A stretch of DNA of 64,000 nt. It comes from Segatella oris. Lineage in GTDB: Bacteria > Bacteroidota > Bacteroidia > Bacteroidales > Bacteroidaceae. Numbering within the stretch: the stretch's first letter is position 1; each line of letters begins with the position of its first letter. Of this stretch, positions 16,348-25,291 are shown piece by piece. The translations under genes were made by a program, and so were the position numbers. The notes under the pieces are model-generated. The model was not told where the DNA came from, did not search any database, and was given only the letters and a program-made list of their open reading frames with translations. The stretch covers positions 2,790,001 to 2,854,000 of the forward strand of contig NZ_LR134384.1 of assembly GCF_900637655.1 (NCBI RefSeq). Direction: 5' to 3'.

Positions 16348-16675
16348 TTTAACACTTCATGACCACACCAAATAGAAAATGAAAAGCGGGAAAACGGGAA
16401 TAATTTCACCATTTCAAGCATCTTAGTTTTGTGATTCCATTCATCATGCATTGCAATCTGACTTGAATGACCGTGCCATTTGACTCAAAACACGTGGTCA
16501 TTTGAGGCTGTTTGTGGGTTGATTTGACGCAGATTGCATGGTTTTCCAGCATGATTATACGCTGTGATTTGCTTTATTTTGTGTAATGTTTTGATTGTCA
16601 ATGCTTTATAAATGGCCAAAAACTGGCCGTTTTTCTGGGTTGAGATGCTTTCGTTTTCAAATACGCGAGCTATGA
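16348..16675 (-). repeat. dispersed intergenic element C with 22-bp-period array (units 16427-16536)
   Basis: Inverted copy, closely related to element D at 25 kb. Minus-strand units begin at 16536, 16514, 16492, 16470 and 16448, and the third unit is identical to that of D. The shared left flank includes AAAGCATTGACAATCAAAA and ATCACAGCGTATAATCAT. The right end is CTATTTGGTGTGGTCATG (16357-16376 region). Lies between rpsO and the MscS gene. Confidence 0.85.
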
Positions 16676-16769
16676 GAAAGCAATTGTAATGATAATTCAA
16701 AAGACGAGACTTCGTTTCTCATCCTTTCTTTTTTCTTCTCTTTTTTGATGCTTTAATTGAAAAAACAAC

Positions 16770-16777
16770 TATCTTTG
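16770..16777 (+). promoter_or_regulatory. -7 promoter element of the MscS-type channel gene
   Basis: TATCTTTG with TTTG at 16744-16747, a slightly long 22-bp spacer; leader about 20 nt. Confidence 0.55.
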
Positions 16778-16803
16778 TGAGAAAAAGAAAGGGATAGATA
16801 AGC

Positions 16804-17952
16804 ATGGAAACCATCAGACTTTTTGTTGAAGAACTCATCATTCGCTGTGGCCTTCACGGTTCGGTCGTGCCGGTTGTACGCCATATTTTACTCGTTATCG
16901 TCGTTGTTTTACTGGCGATGTTGAGTTATTCTGTTGGGCGACGTGTCATTCTTCTGCTCACGAAAGTGGTGGCTCGCAAAGGTATGCAGTGGAATAAGGC
17001 GTTGTTGGTGTCGGTATGTCGCATCATTCCTGCTATCGTAGTGTGGGAACTTCTGCCGCTCGTGTTCTATCAATATCATGTGGTGCGGGTGTTGCTGACA
17101 CGCTTCACGGCCATTTATATCATTGTGATGGTGACGCGGGCTGCCATAGCCTTGCTTGATAGTTTTGATGGTTTGAGAGGCAATGAGAGATCGGCCAAGC
17201 AACAATATCTCAAGTCGTTGCGTGGTGTATTGAAAATAGTAGCTGTCTTTTTAGCCTGTATTTTAGTTGTTGCTACAGCCATTGGACGCAGTCCGATGAC
17301 TCTTTTTGCCGGGTTGGGTGCCACTTCTGCTATCTTGATGTTGGTTTTCAAGGATACAATATCGGGGCTTGTGGCCGGCATTCAACTGACGAGTAATGAC
17401 ATGGTTCATAAAGGGGACTGGATTACTGTGCCTTCAGCCAACTTGAATGGTGTTGTGGAAGATATCTCTCTGACGACGGTGAAAGTGAGGAATTTTGATA
17501 ATACAATAGTCACCGTTACGCCCCAGACGCTTGTTGAAGACTCGTTTCAAAACTGGATAGGAATGCAGCAGAGTGAGGGTAGAAGAGTAAAGCGCGTGGT
17601 CTATTATGACTTCAGAAGCGTGTGTATGATAGATGAAACTCTGCGCAAGCAGTTAGTGGAGAAGGGATATTTCAAGCCTGAAGAGGTGGAAGGAAGCATC
17701 GTGAACATGGCACTTTATCGTCGTTTCATCGAACGTTTTCTCAGTCGAAACGCTTATGTGAACCAGCAGCTGACTTTCCTCGTGTGCCAGAAAGAGGGCA
17801 CGAATGCAGGACTTCCACTTGAATTCTATTTCTTTTTGAAAGATAAAGAGTGGATTAATTACGAGCATCAATTGGCCGAAATCATGGAATATATCTATGC
17901 AGTGACGCCTGATTTTGGGCTTAAGATTTACCAACAGACCCCCATGCAGTGA
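16804..17952 (+). CDS. MscS-type mechanosensitive channel (YbdG-like)
   Basis: 382 residues. About five transmembrane segments lie in the first 200 residues. The pore-lining helix is GLGATSAILMLVFKDTISGLVAGIQL (about 168-193), where MscS proteins have their Gly/Ala-rich TM3. A beta-domain follows (KGDWITVPSANLNGVVEDISLTTVKVRNFDN) and an alpha/beta C-terminus. FQNWIGMQQSEGRRVKR matches the YbdG subfamily. Releases solutes on hypo-osmotic shock. Own promoter; monocistronic. Confidence 0.88.
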   Translation: METIRLFVEELIIRCGLHGSVVPVVRHILLVIVVVLLAMLSYSVGRRVILLLTKVVARKGMQWNKALLVSVCRIIPAIVVWELLPLVFYQYHVVRVLLTRFTAIYIIVMVTRAAIALLDSFDGLRGNERSAKQQYLKSLRGVLKIVAVFLACILVVATAIGRSPMTLFAGLGATSAILMLVFKDTISGLVAGIQLTSNDMVHKGDWITVPSANLNGVVEDISLTTVKVRNFDNTIVTVTPQTLVEDSFQNWIGMQQSEGRRVKRVVYYDFRSVCMIDETLRKQLVEKGYFKPEEVEGSIVNMALYRRFIERFLSRNAYVNQQLTFLVCQKEGTNAGLPLEFYFFLKDKEWINYEHQLAEIMEYIYAVTPDFGLKIYQQTPMQ

Positions 17953-18070
17953 TTTAATGACTTTGTTTTCATTCGATATCTAATATTGTATATTTATGTC
18001 ATATTATAAGCAATATATAGTATATTTAAAGTTATTTATATTTAAAAAAGGCCGTTTGCTTGCATCTGCT

Positions 18071-18102
18071 CTTGACAGATATTGGAATTTCTTTTATATT
18101 TG
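18071..18102 (+). promoter_or_regulatory. promoter of the 36-residue small gene
   Basis: CTTG at 18071-18074, 20-bp spacer, TATATTTG at 18095-18102; leader of about 37 nt. The 120 bp between the MscS gene and this promoter hold nothing recognisable. Confidence 0.6.
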
Positions 18103-18145
18103 TAGTTGTAAATCAAATGTTATTCAACTTTAATTAGACGCATGT

Positions 18146-18256
18146 ATGGACACCAAAAAAACAGCTCTTCCGCAGATTCTGCAGGATTTTCGCAGAGAAG
18201 ACGACAATGAAACTACCGAGGTACATATCATAGAATCTGATGTATGGTACACTTAA
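18146..18256 (+). CDS. small protein, 36 residues, unknown
   Basis: Encodes MDTKKTALPQILQDFRREDD followed by 16 residues ending ESDVWYT. It is acidic after position 17, with a potential helix at 8-20, no Cys and no membrane segment. It sits alone between a good promoter (18071-18102) and an intrinsic terminator (18306-18337), so the unit looks like a dedicated small gene, either protein-coding or a small RNA. No family recognised. An overlapping +2 frame ATG at 18142 gives a shorter, less plausible peptide. Confidence 0.5.
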   Translation: MDTKKTALPQILQDFRREDDNETTEVHIIESDVWYT

Positions 18257-18305
18257 AGCTTGTAAAACAGCTCTTATTTGCTGATGTAATAAAATCTAAG
18301 ATAGG

Positions 18306-18337
18306 ATGACTGACCTTGAGGGGGTCGGTCATTTTTT
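18306..18337 (+). terminator. terminator of the 36-residue small gene
   Basis: Stem ATGACTGACC / GGTCGGTCAT (one mismatch) directly followed by a six-T run. Confidence 0.8.
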
Positions 18338-18632
18338 ATGTAACTGCGTTGATGTCAGACGCTGATAGGTTGGTTGTTTTTATGCAGTTTGATATCCGGC
18401 AGATAACAGATTACAACGGCATTTACTCACTTCTTTATCGTAGCGGGCAGTTCGTTGTTGTGTAATCTTTTATCATGCGGAGGATGTTGCGTTTCACTCG
18501 GGAGGACATTATGTTATGGAAAAAGATGCGAAGTCAAAGTGTCTGCACATTCGATGGTCGTCTTTTCATAAACAGAAAGAATGAAAAAACGGTTGAACGC
18601 TATTGCATCCAACCGCCATTATATTTGATTTT

Positions 18633-18657
18633 GAAAAACTTTCTCTTTCAAAGAGAA
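18633..18657 (-). terminator. terminator of the 29-residue membrane peptide gene
   Basis: Minus-strand TTCTCT...AGAGAA hairpin followed by AGTTTTTC, 9-33 bp beyond the stop codon at 18666. Confidence 0.6.
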
Positions 18658-18665
18658 CACCAAGT

Positions 18666-18755
18666 TTAGCGTCCCATAGAGATTTTGTCGTTCACATTCA
18701 CTGCGAGTGAAACTGTTACTACGACCACTGCTAATACAATCATTAATGTTATCAT
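18666..18755 (-). CDS. 29-residue single-helix membrane peptide
   Basis: Sequence begins MITLMIVLAVVVVTVSLAVN and ends VNDKISMGR: a transmembrane helix with a short polar, positively charged tail. It is preceded by AAAGGT 10 bp upstream of the start and by a perfect promoter (18837-18868), and followed by a terminator hairpin. Small hydrophobic proteins of this size often bind and tune a larger membrane protein; no partner is evident. A four-codon reading frame (M-T-G-A) precedes it in the leader at about 18811. Confidence 0.6.
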   Translation of the reverse strand: MITLMIVLAVVVVTVSLAVNVNDKISMGR

Positions 18756-18836
18756 AATCTTTTTACCTTTCTTTTAGTTTTAGGGAACCTCGTCAGGCTC
18801 CTGTCATTATTATCCTTTTATCTTTGAATTGCACTG

Positions 18837-18868
18837 CAAAGTTAGTGCCGCGTTAGGATATGAACAAA
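18837..18868 (-). promoter_or_regulatory. promoter of the membrane peptide gene
   Basis: Minus-strand TTTG at 18868-18865, 20-bp spacer, TAACTTTG at 18844-18837: an exact consensus match. The leader is about 75 nt and contains a GGAGCC/GGTTCC hairpin. Confidence 0.7.
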
Positions 18869-18918
18869 GAAATCGTGGTAAATCATGGCCGTAGTTGGAA
18901 TTAATTATCCTATATCAA

Positions 18919-18960
18919 GAAAGCCCGAGAAAACCGCTAATTCCGTTTTTTCGGGCTTTC
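18919..18960 (-). terminator. terminator of the metalloprotease gene
   Basis: 10-bp stem GAAAGCCCGA / TCGGGCTTTC with an A/T-rich inner extension, 22 bp beyond the stop codon. Confidence 0.75.
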
Positions 18961-18981
18961 ATGTGTTAGAGTTGCATTTGT

Positions 18982-21459
18982 TTAATCGTTATCTGGCTTA
19001 TTGTAAGCATCGCGTATCTTCTTGGTTTTCAGCAACAGATTGTTGTAGTGAAGTGCATTGATGCTGTTGGCATCAGTGGTTTTCAGCTGTTGACGGCAGA
19101 AGTTGTCAATCTTGTCAAGATGCTTCAACGCATAGAGTGTGACATCAGAGCGCGTGAACTTAATGTTTTCTTTGGGTGTCTTGGAGGTATAAATGGCTTG
19201 TCCGATGTGTTCAACGTAGTTCTGTTCCAATCTGCGGCGGAAGTTATTGCCACGTAAGTCGGTTTTACTCATGGGCTTCCATGCAGCCTGAAAGACATCA
19301 TTCAGATAGTCGTTGACAGGATAAGGCTGGCTTGCGGTGAAGCTGTTGTTGATGCAATTGTAGAGAATATAGGCCGAAAGGAGGTAGGAAAGCACAGCAT
19401 TGGCGCGCATGGTAACCTCGTTGTCGGCATCAACTCCAAGCTTGTTGACGATGCTGTCAGGGTAGAGCCATGTGGGAATTGTAAATAGATGACGGCCAAA
19501 CCAAGCGATAGCTTGTTTCTGGAGGACTGCCGGCACGATATCGTTCTTGCGGGCAGAGGGCCAGTTATCACTGTAAACACCGGCAATGTGGCGTTGAGCG
19601 TGGTTGCTGTAGCGTTGGAACTGTCCGCGAACACTACTGTACATGTTGCTTAAATCGTCAGTCTGATCATCGGGTTGTGCCGTCCATTTTACAATATTCT
19701 GCATCACACGCTTGAGGTTCTTGACACCATATTCGGCAGCAGTAATGTCGTTATCGCCGAGATCTTCAGTCTGGGAACGTGGGTCTCTCCCACGACCTTC
19801 ATCGCCTTTATAGCGAAGTCGCTTGTTATTGGTAAGCATTTTGGTGACTTCACTGCGTAGTGTTTTCTTCTCATCGAACTCGTCTTTGAACTCCGGACGA
19901 TACTGATAACCCCACTTGATAGCCCAGTTGTCGTAGTCGTTGATGCGGGGGAAGAGGCCGGCTTCACCGATGTTGTCCTCCGGTTGCGCAACATAATTGA
20001 AGCGTGCATAGTCCATAATGCTCGCTGTGTGGCCATGTTTTTCAACCCAAGCTTTATCACGTAGCTTCTCCACGGGAGTAGCATTGCTGGCTATCATGTT
20101 GTGTCGAAGTCCTAATGTATGACCCACTTCATGGCTTGAAACAAAGCGGATGAGCTTGCCCATAAGGTCTTTATCAAACTTCATTGTCTGTGCACGCTTG
20201 TCCAACGGCCCGCATTGTGTCATGTACCATTTGGTTAATAGGTTCATCACATTATGGTACCAACAGATATGACTCTCGATAATTTCACCGCTTCGTGGGT
20301 CAACAATGCGTGGCCCGTAAGCGTTCTCTTGCTCTGAAGGCAGGTAACGCAGGAAAGAATAACGGGCATCATCGGGACTGATGTCGCTGTCTTCAGGCAC
20401 TTCTTTGCCTACGATGGCATTCTTGAAACCGGCAGCTTCGAAGGCTTTATTCCAGTCGTTGATGCCTTGAATGAGGTAAGGTACCCACTCTTTTGGCGTA
20501 GCTGGGTCGATGTAATAAACGATTTGCTTCTCAGGCTCAACGAGTTTACCCTTTGCATAAGCCTTTTTGTCTTTGGGAACCAAGCGATAACGTGAGATAA
20601 TGGCATCGTGTTTACTGGTTTCCCTGTCGCTGAATGTGACAAGACGGTTGTCGAAATAGCCCACACGTTCATCGGCCAAACGAGGTCGCATCGGTTCTTC
20701 GGGAAGCTGAACAATGCTTGTATTGAGGCTCAATGTCATGAAACCTTGACGTGAGGCCATGGATTTTCCGGGATTTGCAGCATAGGTTCGAAGTGTGGAA
20801 ACCTCAATATTGATAGGATAAGTCTTGATAGTGTCGATGAAAGTACGGTCATCTTGCAGTGTCCCTAATTTCACTTGGGTCCGGTCGTTGGCTGTAAAAC
20901 CGGCGATTTTATTGTCTCCTTTGAACAGTTTTGTTACGTTGACAAGCATCTTCCCAGTCTTCTTGTCCTTGCCGATAATATCAAACTTATAGACAATGGG
21001 GTCTATAGTAGCTTTTCTGACGAGTTCGGAGATGTTGCTTTTCGGGTCGGCAGTCTGTGAATGTGCCCATGAACGCAAGAACATGGTCTTGTCATCATAA
21101 CGCTCGAAATAAACCGTGTTGTAGTTCACTTCCTCACCACTGAGCATGCCGAAGTCCTGTGGAACCGACACAAAACGGGTCACGGCAAGAAACAATCTGC
21201 CTAAAGCTGCCTCCGGAATCTCAAAATACCAGTCTTTCTCTATATGCCTGACATCGAATAACCCCTGTTGAAAAGAACCGCCTTTCTTCATGAGTTTCTC
21301 GTAATCATCTTCTTTCTTTTCAGGCTTTTTCTTATTTGTTTCGTTGTCTTTCTTTACTTCTGTAGAGTCTTTTGCCCATGTGTTCAAGCTGTGTGGAACT
21401 GCCCATGTAGTCGTTGTTGTGAGTATTGACAGGGCAAATGTGGCTATTAAATGTTTCAT
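18982..21459 (-). CDS. secreted zinc-dependent metalloprotease (DUF5117/DUF5118 type)
   Basis: 825 residues from the preferred start at 21457-21459. The frame is open 47 codons further upstream, but the chosen start gives a clean signal peptide, MKHLIATFALSILTTTTTWA. The zinc site is HEVGHTLGLRHN at about residues 443-454, an extended metzincin-like motif with the third ligand His. A low-complexity Lys/Glu stretch (about 32-56) precedes the DUF5117-like region; the C-terminal part is DUF4953-like. Such proteins are abundant exported peptidases of Bacteroidetes with unknown substrates. Monocistronic. Confidence 0.88.
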   Translation of the reverse strand: MKHLIATFALSILTTTTTWAVPHSLNTWAKDSTEVKKDNETNKKKPEKKEDDYEKLMKKGGSFQQGLFDVRHIEKDWYFEIPEAALGRLFLAVTRFVSVPQDFGMLSGEEVNYNTVYFERYDDKTMFLRSWAHSQTADPKSNISELVRKATIDPIVYKFDIIGKDKKTGKMLVNVTKLFKGDNKIAGFTANDRTQVKLGTLQDDRTFIDTIKTYPINIEVSTLRTYAANPGKSMASRQGFMTLSLNTSIVQLPEEPMRPRLADERVGYFDNRLVTFSDRETSKHDAIISRYRLVPKDKKAYAKGKLVEPEKQIVYYIDPATPKEWVPYLIQGINDWNKAFEAAGFKNAIVGKEVPEDSDISPDDARYSFLRYLPSEQENAYGPRIVDPRSGEIIESHICWYHNVMNLLTKWYMTQCGPLDKRAQTMKFDKDLMGKLIRFVSSHEVGHTLGLRHNMIASNATPVEKLRDKAWVEKHGHTASIMDYARFNYVAQPEDNIGEAGLFPRINDYDNWAIKWGYQYRPEFKDEFDEKKTLRSEVTKMLTNNKRLRYKGDEGRGRDPRSQTEDLGDNDITAAEYGVKNLKRVMQNIVKWTAQPDDQTDDLSNMYSSVRGQFQRYSNHAQRHIAGVYSDNWPSARKNDIVPAVLQKQAIAWFGRHLFTIPTWLYPDSIVNKLGVDADNEVTMRANAVLSYLLSAYILYNCINNSFTASQPYPVNDYLNDVFQAAWKPMSKTDLRGNNFRRRLEQNYVEHIGQAIYTSKTPKENIKFTRSDVTLYALKHLDKIDNFCRQQLKTTDANSINALHYNNLLLKTKKIRDAYNKPDND

Positions 21460-21669
21460 TTCGTTTGATAAACTGTATTTATTACTCGTTATTATATTTC
21501 GTTGTTTGTTAATAATCTCGCTCGCAAATCTATGGAGGCAAGGTGCCGAAAGGTTTACAAATATACGCAAAAGAATGCAGAAAAACGTCTTTCTCTCCAA
21601 ATTTTAACATCGTTATCCGCATTAGTCAAGGGCTGATATGGGCCAAGACGGAGAAAAAAGACAATCTTT

Positions 21670-22326
21670 TCAGATATATTTCATCAATATATCCCACACT
21701 GCAATGATATGACAGATACTGCCGGCAAGTACAAAGAAGTGGAAAACAGTATGCATATATTTCCGCTTGTTGATGCTGTAGAACACTGCACCTGTAATGT
21801 AACAGACGCCTTCTGCAATAATCCATATGAAAGCAGATGTGGTGAGTGCGTCGATAAGTGGCTTGAAAGCAACGAGCACACTGAGTCCCATTCCAACGAA
21901 AGCAATGGTTTCCAAGTTACTGTGGTCTTTGAGATTGACAAAGCTAATGACGGTTCCTGCAATCGCACAAGCCCATATAAAGCAGAACAAGGTGAGGCCC
22001 CAGTAGCCTTGATCACGCAGTGCAATGAGCGTTATCGGGGAGTAACTGCCCGCAATGTGCCAGTAAATGGCGGCATGATCCCATTTGCGCAGTCGCTCTT
22101 TCCATTTGCTCCAAGCCGACAGGGAGTGGTAAACCGTAGAGGCTATATACGAGCAAAGCATGCCGAAGAGATAGAGAATAATCCCTGCTGTGGCCCATCC
22201 GTTGTGTTCACGAAAGCACCAAATGAGGAAGATTATGCCCACAACGATGCCCATGATGATGCCTCCGGCATGACTCCAAGCGTTCCAAAGCTCCTCGCGA
22301 TGATTGAAATGAATTTTCAGTTTCAT
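21670..22326 (-). CDS. PAQR-family membrane protein (hemolysin III/TrhA-like)
   Basis: 218 residues from the start at 22324-22326 (MKLKIHFNHREELWNAWSHAGG), preferred over an upstream in-frame ATG because the family begins at EE.WN..SH. Seven membrane segments. Conserved polar residues are SHAGG (about 17), STVYHS (about 67) and HTVFHFFVLAGSICH near the end; these are the metal-binding Ser/His/Asp set of the PAQR family. E. coli TrhA is linked to membrane homeostasis; haemolysin activity is doubtful. Stand-alone gene. Confidence 0.88.
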   Translation of the reverse strand: MKLKIHFNHREELWNAWSHAGGIIMGIVVGIIFLIWCFREHNGWATAGIILYLFGMLCSYIASTVYHSLSAWSKWKERLRKWDHAAIYWHIAGSYSPITLIALRDQGYWGLTLFCFIWACAIAGTVISFVNLKDHSNLETIAFVGMGLSVLVAFKPLIDALTTSAFIWIIAEGVCYITGAVFYSINKRKYMHTVFHFFVLAGSICHIIAVWDILMKYI

Positions 22327-22558
22327 AATAGTCAACTTCTTCAGCAAAGTTAGTTGTTTGTCGGCTATCGTCAAATTTTCGTGCCGTTTATTTTTAGTTT
22401 TCAGCCAATTTTCAAGGAAATGCTCCTCAACGACAAGCGGATAATCATATTCCTACATAGCCTCGACCTCAACACACAGCCCGGATTGTTATGCGAAAAC
22501 GCGCTATCTTCCAGCTTATGCTTAGGATGAAAGCGCGCTTCTTGCTTTTGATTACAGC

Positions 22559-24754
22559 CTATTCTGCTACCGTAAAGTCGAGTTGTTTCTTCTCTAAATC
22601 AGCTCTTGCCACTTGAATTCGGATGGCATCTCCAAGCTGATACTTGTGATGATGACGCCGACCAACGAGACAGAAGTTGCGTTCGTTGAAGTCATAATAG
22701 TCATCTCCGAGGTCACGCATAGGGATCATACCCTCGCAGTGGTTCTCATCTATCTCGGCATATATGCCATAACTCGTGATACCACTAATGTGGGCATCAT
22801 ATGTTTCGCCTACTTTGTCGGCCATAAACTCTACCATCTTGTACTTAATAGAGTCGCGTTCAGCATTCTGGGCCACGAGTTCCATCTCGGAACAATGCTC
22901 ACAAAGTTCCTCATAATGCTTCTCATTGGCACTCCTCCCACCGTTAGCGTAACGCGTCAAAAGGCGATGAACCATCGTGTCGGGATAGCGACGGATAGGG
23001 CTTGTGAAGTGAGTATAGTAGTCGAATGCCAGTCCAAAGTGTCCAATGTTATGCACACTGTATTTCGCTTTCATCATAGCGCGGAGCGCAACCGACTGAA
23101 TCATCTTTGCTTCGGGCTTGTCGTTACAGTCGTCCATGAGTTTGTTGAGGCTGCGAGCCATGGCACTTTTCGTGCCATCGGTCTTCACTTTATAGCCGAA
23201 CTTGACGATAAACTGCCGCAAAGTCTCCATCTTCTGCGGGTCAGGATTGTCATGTATGCGATAGGGGAGCGTCTTCTTCTTTTGTCCTTTCTTTACTTTC
23301 CCGATGCTTTCTGCCACAGTTCGGTTGGCCAAAAGCATGAACTCCTCAATAAGTTTGTTAGCATCGCGCGAGCGTTTGAAGTAACATCGCGTCGGTTTTC
23401 CTTGTGCATCAATGTCGAAATGCAGTTCTTCGCGGTCGAATTTCACAGCTCCACCCTTGAAACGGCGGGCACGTAACTGTTTTGCCAGACGGTCTAAGGT
23501 GATCAACTGGTCGGCATTCTCACCCTGATATCCGCCTTTCGGTGCTTTCGGTGCAGGCTCTCCGGTGCCGTCTTTCACGCCGTTGGCCTCCAATATCTCC
23601 TGCACTTCCTCATAGGCATAGCGTCGATTACTGCGGATAATCGTATGAACGATGCGGTAAGCCTTGACATTTGCCTCATCATCTAAGTTGAAAATAACGC
23701 TGTAGGCCAGTTTATCTTCATCGGGACGAAGCGAACAAATGAAGTTACACAGACGCTCGGGAAGCATTGGTATCGTGCGATCGACGAGATAAACACTCGT
23801 GGCCCGCTTCATGGCTTCCTTGTCAATGATGCTGCCCTCCGTGACATAATGGCTCACATCGGCAATGTGAACGCCCACCTGCCAAAGGCCTTTGTCGAGC
23901 CGTTTGACAGAGAGTGCATCGTCAAAGTCCTTGGCATCATGCGGGTCAATGGTGCAGGTGAAGACATCACGGAAGTCTTCACGCTCCGCCTCGTCCTGCT
24001 TTGTAATCTCTGCCGAGATTTTCTCTGCGGCCTCTTCCACGGCTTTCGGATAGACATAAGGCAAGCCGTATTGGGCTAAGATGGTGTTCATTTCAACATC
24101 GTTGTTGCCTGTCTGCCCAAGCACATCCACGACTTCGCCCAACAGGTTCTTGTGTTCTGCATCGGGCCATTGTGTGATTTTGACGATAGCTTTGTCGTTA
24201 GTCTTGCCCCCTTTAAGCTTCTTTTTCGGGATGATGATATCGTGGACGAAAGTGTTTTCGGGCGTGATGAGATAGGCAAAGTCGCGATCTACGCGCAAGC
24301 GGCCTACGAAACGGTCTTTGTTGCGCTGTATGATTTCAATGACTTGTGCTTCTTTAATGTGCTTCTGTCGGCGTGCCATGAAGCTCACTTTCACGCGATC
24401 GCCATTGGTTGCCCACATGGAATTGCGCTCTGAAACGAAGATAGGCGAACCGCCATCATCGGGAAGAAACGAGTTCTTTCCATTCGCCTTGCGCACAAAA
24501 GTGCCTTCCTGCACCTGGCCTTTCGTGTTGAGTTTGTAGGAACTGTCGGTCACGCGCGTGAGAAAGTCGTCCCAAGCCATCTCCTCCATAATGTCGATAG
24601 CCATCATCTTCAGTGGGTGGGTGTCTAATTTGAGCGCCCGGAATATCTCCTTGAAGCTAAGCTTCTTGCCGGGTTGCGACGTGAAAAAGTTTTGCAACCG
24701 CTCACAGAGTTGCTTCTTACTCATGCGTTTTCCACCTTTTTTCCCTTTTCCCAT
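22559..24754 (-). CDS. rnr: ribonuclease R
   Basis: 731 residues; processive 3'-5' exoribonuclease for structured RNA. N-terminal winged-helix-like region (1-70), cold-shock domains (about 75-230), and the RNB catalytic domain with TIDPHDAKDFDDALSV (Asp cluster, about 268-283) and HFGLAFDYYTHFTSPIRRYPD (about 590). The C-terminal S1 domain starts near 640 (VGETYDAHISGITSYGIYAEI). The Lys/Gly start MGKGKKGGKRMSKK offers a second Met at 11. Stand-alone gene. Confidence 0.95.
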   Translation of the reverse strand: MGKGKKGGKRMSKKQLCERLQNFFTSQPGKKLSFKEIFRALKLDTHPLKMMAIDIMEEMAWDDFLTRVTDSSYKLNTKGQVQEGTFVRKANGKNSFLPDDGGSPIFVSERNSMWATNGDRVKVSFMARRQKHIKEAQVIEIIQRNKDRFVGRLRVDRDFAYLITPENTFVHDIIIPKKKLKGGKTNDKAIVKITQWPDAEHKNLLGEVVDVLGQTGNNDVEMNTILAQYGLPYVYPKAVEEAAEKISAEITKQDEAEREDFRDVFTCTIDPHDAKDFDDALSVKRLDKGLWQVGVHIADVSHYVTEGSIIDKEAMKRATSVYLVDRTIPMLPERLCNFICSLRPDEDKLAYSVIFNLDDEANVKAYRIVHTIIRSNRRYAYEEVQEILEANGVKDGTGEPAPKAPKGGYQGENADQLITLDRLAKQLRARRFKGGAVKFDREELHFDIDAQGKPTRCYFKRSRDANKLIEEFMLLANRTVAESIGKVKKGQKKKTLPYRIHDNPDPQKMETLRQFIVKFGYKVKTDGTKSAMARSLNKLMDDCNDKPEAKMIQSVALRAMMKAKYSVHNIGHFGLAFDYYTHFTSPIRRYPDTMVHRLLTRYANGGRSANEKHYEELCEHCSEMELVAQNAERDSIKYKMVEFMADKVGETYDAHISGITSYGIYAEIDENHCEGMIPMRDLGDDYYDFNERNFCLVGRRHHHKYQLGDAIRIQVARADLEKKQLDFTVAE

Positions 24755-25034
24755 CTTTTTCTTTTTTTGTTTGTTTAGGTTACAAAGTAACGAAAAAGAA
24801 ATGACAATTACAATTTTTATGTTGTCTTTTTATTGGCGGATTGCATGGAATTCCATATGCCTGCGAGAGAATGCGGATAAGTGCATGCAGGCTGAAAACC
24901 GTATAGTATTGCCGTTTGTCGTGATGACAGAGGCGTTGACCTGCATGTTATCAGTTTGCTTTTTGTTTTGTCTTATCTTGTGGAAAGCGTGTGGGTTGCA
25001 CTTATCGGTGTAAAGTTTGGTCTGTTTTTGTCTG

Positions 25035-25291
25035 CTTATAAAGCATTGACAATCAAAATATTACAAAAAACAAAGCAAATCACAGCGTATAATCATTCTG
25101 AAAAACCACACAATCTGCGTCAAATCAGTCCACAAACTGCCTCAAATGACCACGTGTTTTGAGTCAAATGGCACGGTCATTCAAGTCTGATTGCAACGCA
25201 TAATGAATGGAATCACAAACCAAGAAGCTTGAAACTGCAAAACAACTCCCGTTTTCCCGCCTGTTTTTTTCTATTTGGTGTGGTCATGAGA
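25035..25291 (+). repeat. dispersed intergenic element D with 22-bp-period array (units 25111-25220), interrupted by an IS
   Basis: Five units at 25111, 25133, 25155, 25177 and 25199. Very similar to inverted element C, including the left flank AAAGCATTGACAATCAAAA. Its right end GTGGTCATGAGA stops at the IS boundary, and the missing TGTTAAAA continues after the IS at 26463. The stretch 24755-25034 upstream holds nothing recognisable beyond the rnr leader. Confidence 0.88.

Noticed and set aside
18475-18669. 64-residue plus-strand reading frame
   Set aside because: Overlaps the terminator and stop of the well-supported membrane peptide gene on the other strand, with no promoter or family match.
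18982-21600. Longer form of the metalloprotease starting at 21600
   Set aside because: The first 47 codons would place the signal peptide internally; the start at 21459 gives a standard signal peptide.
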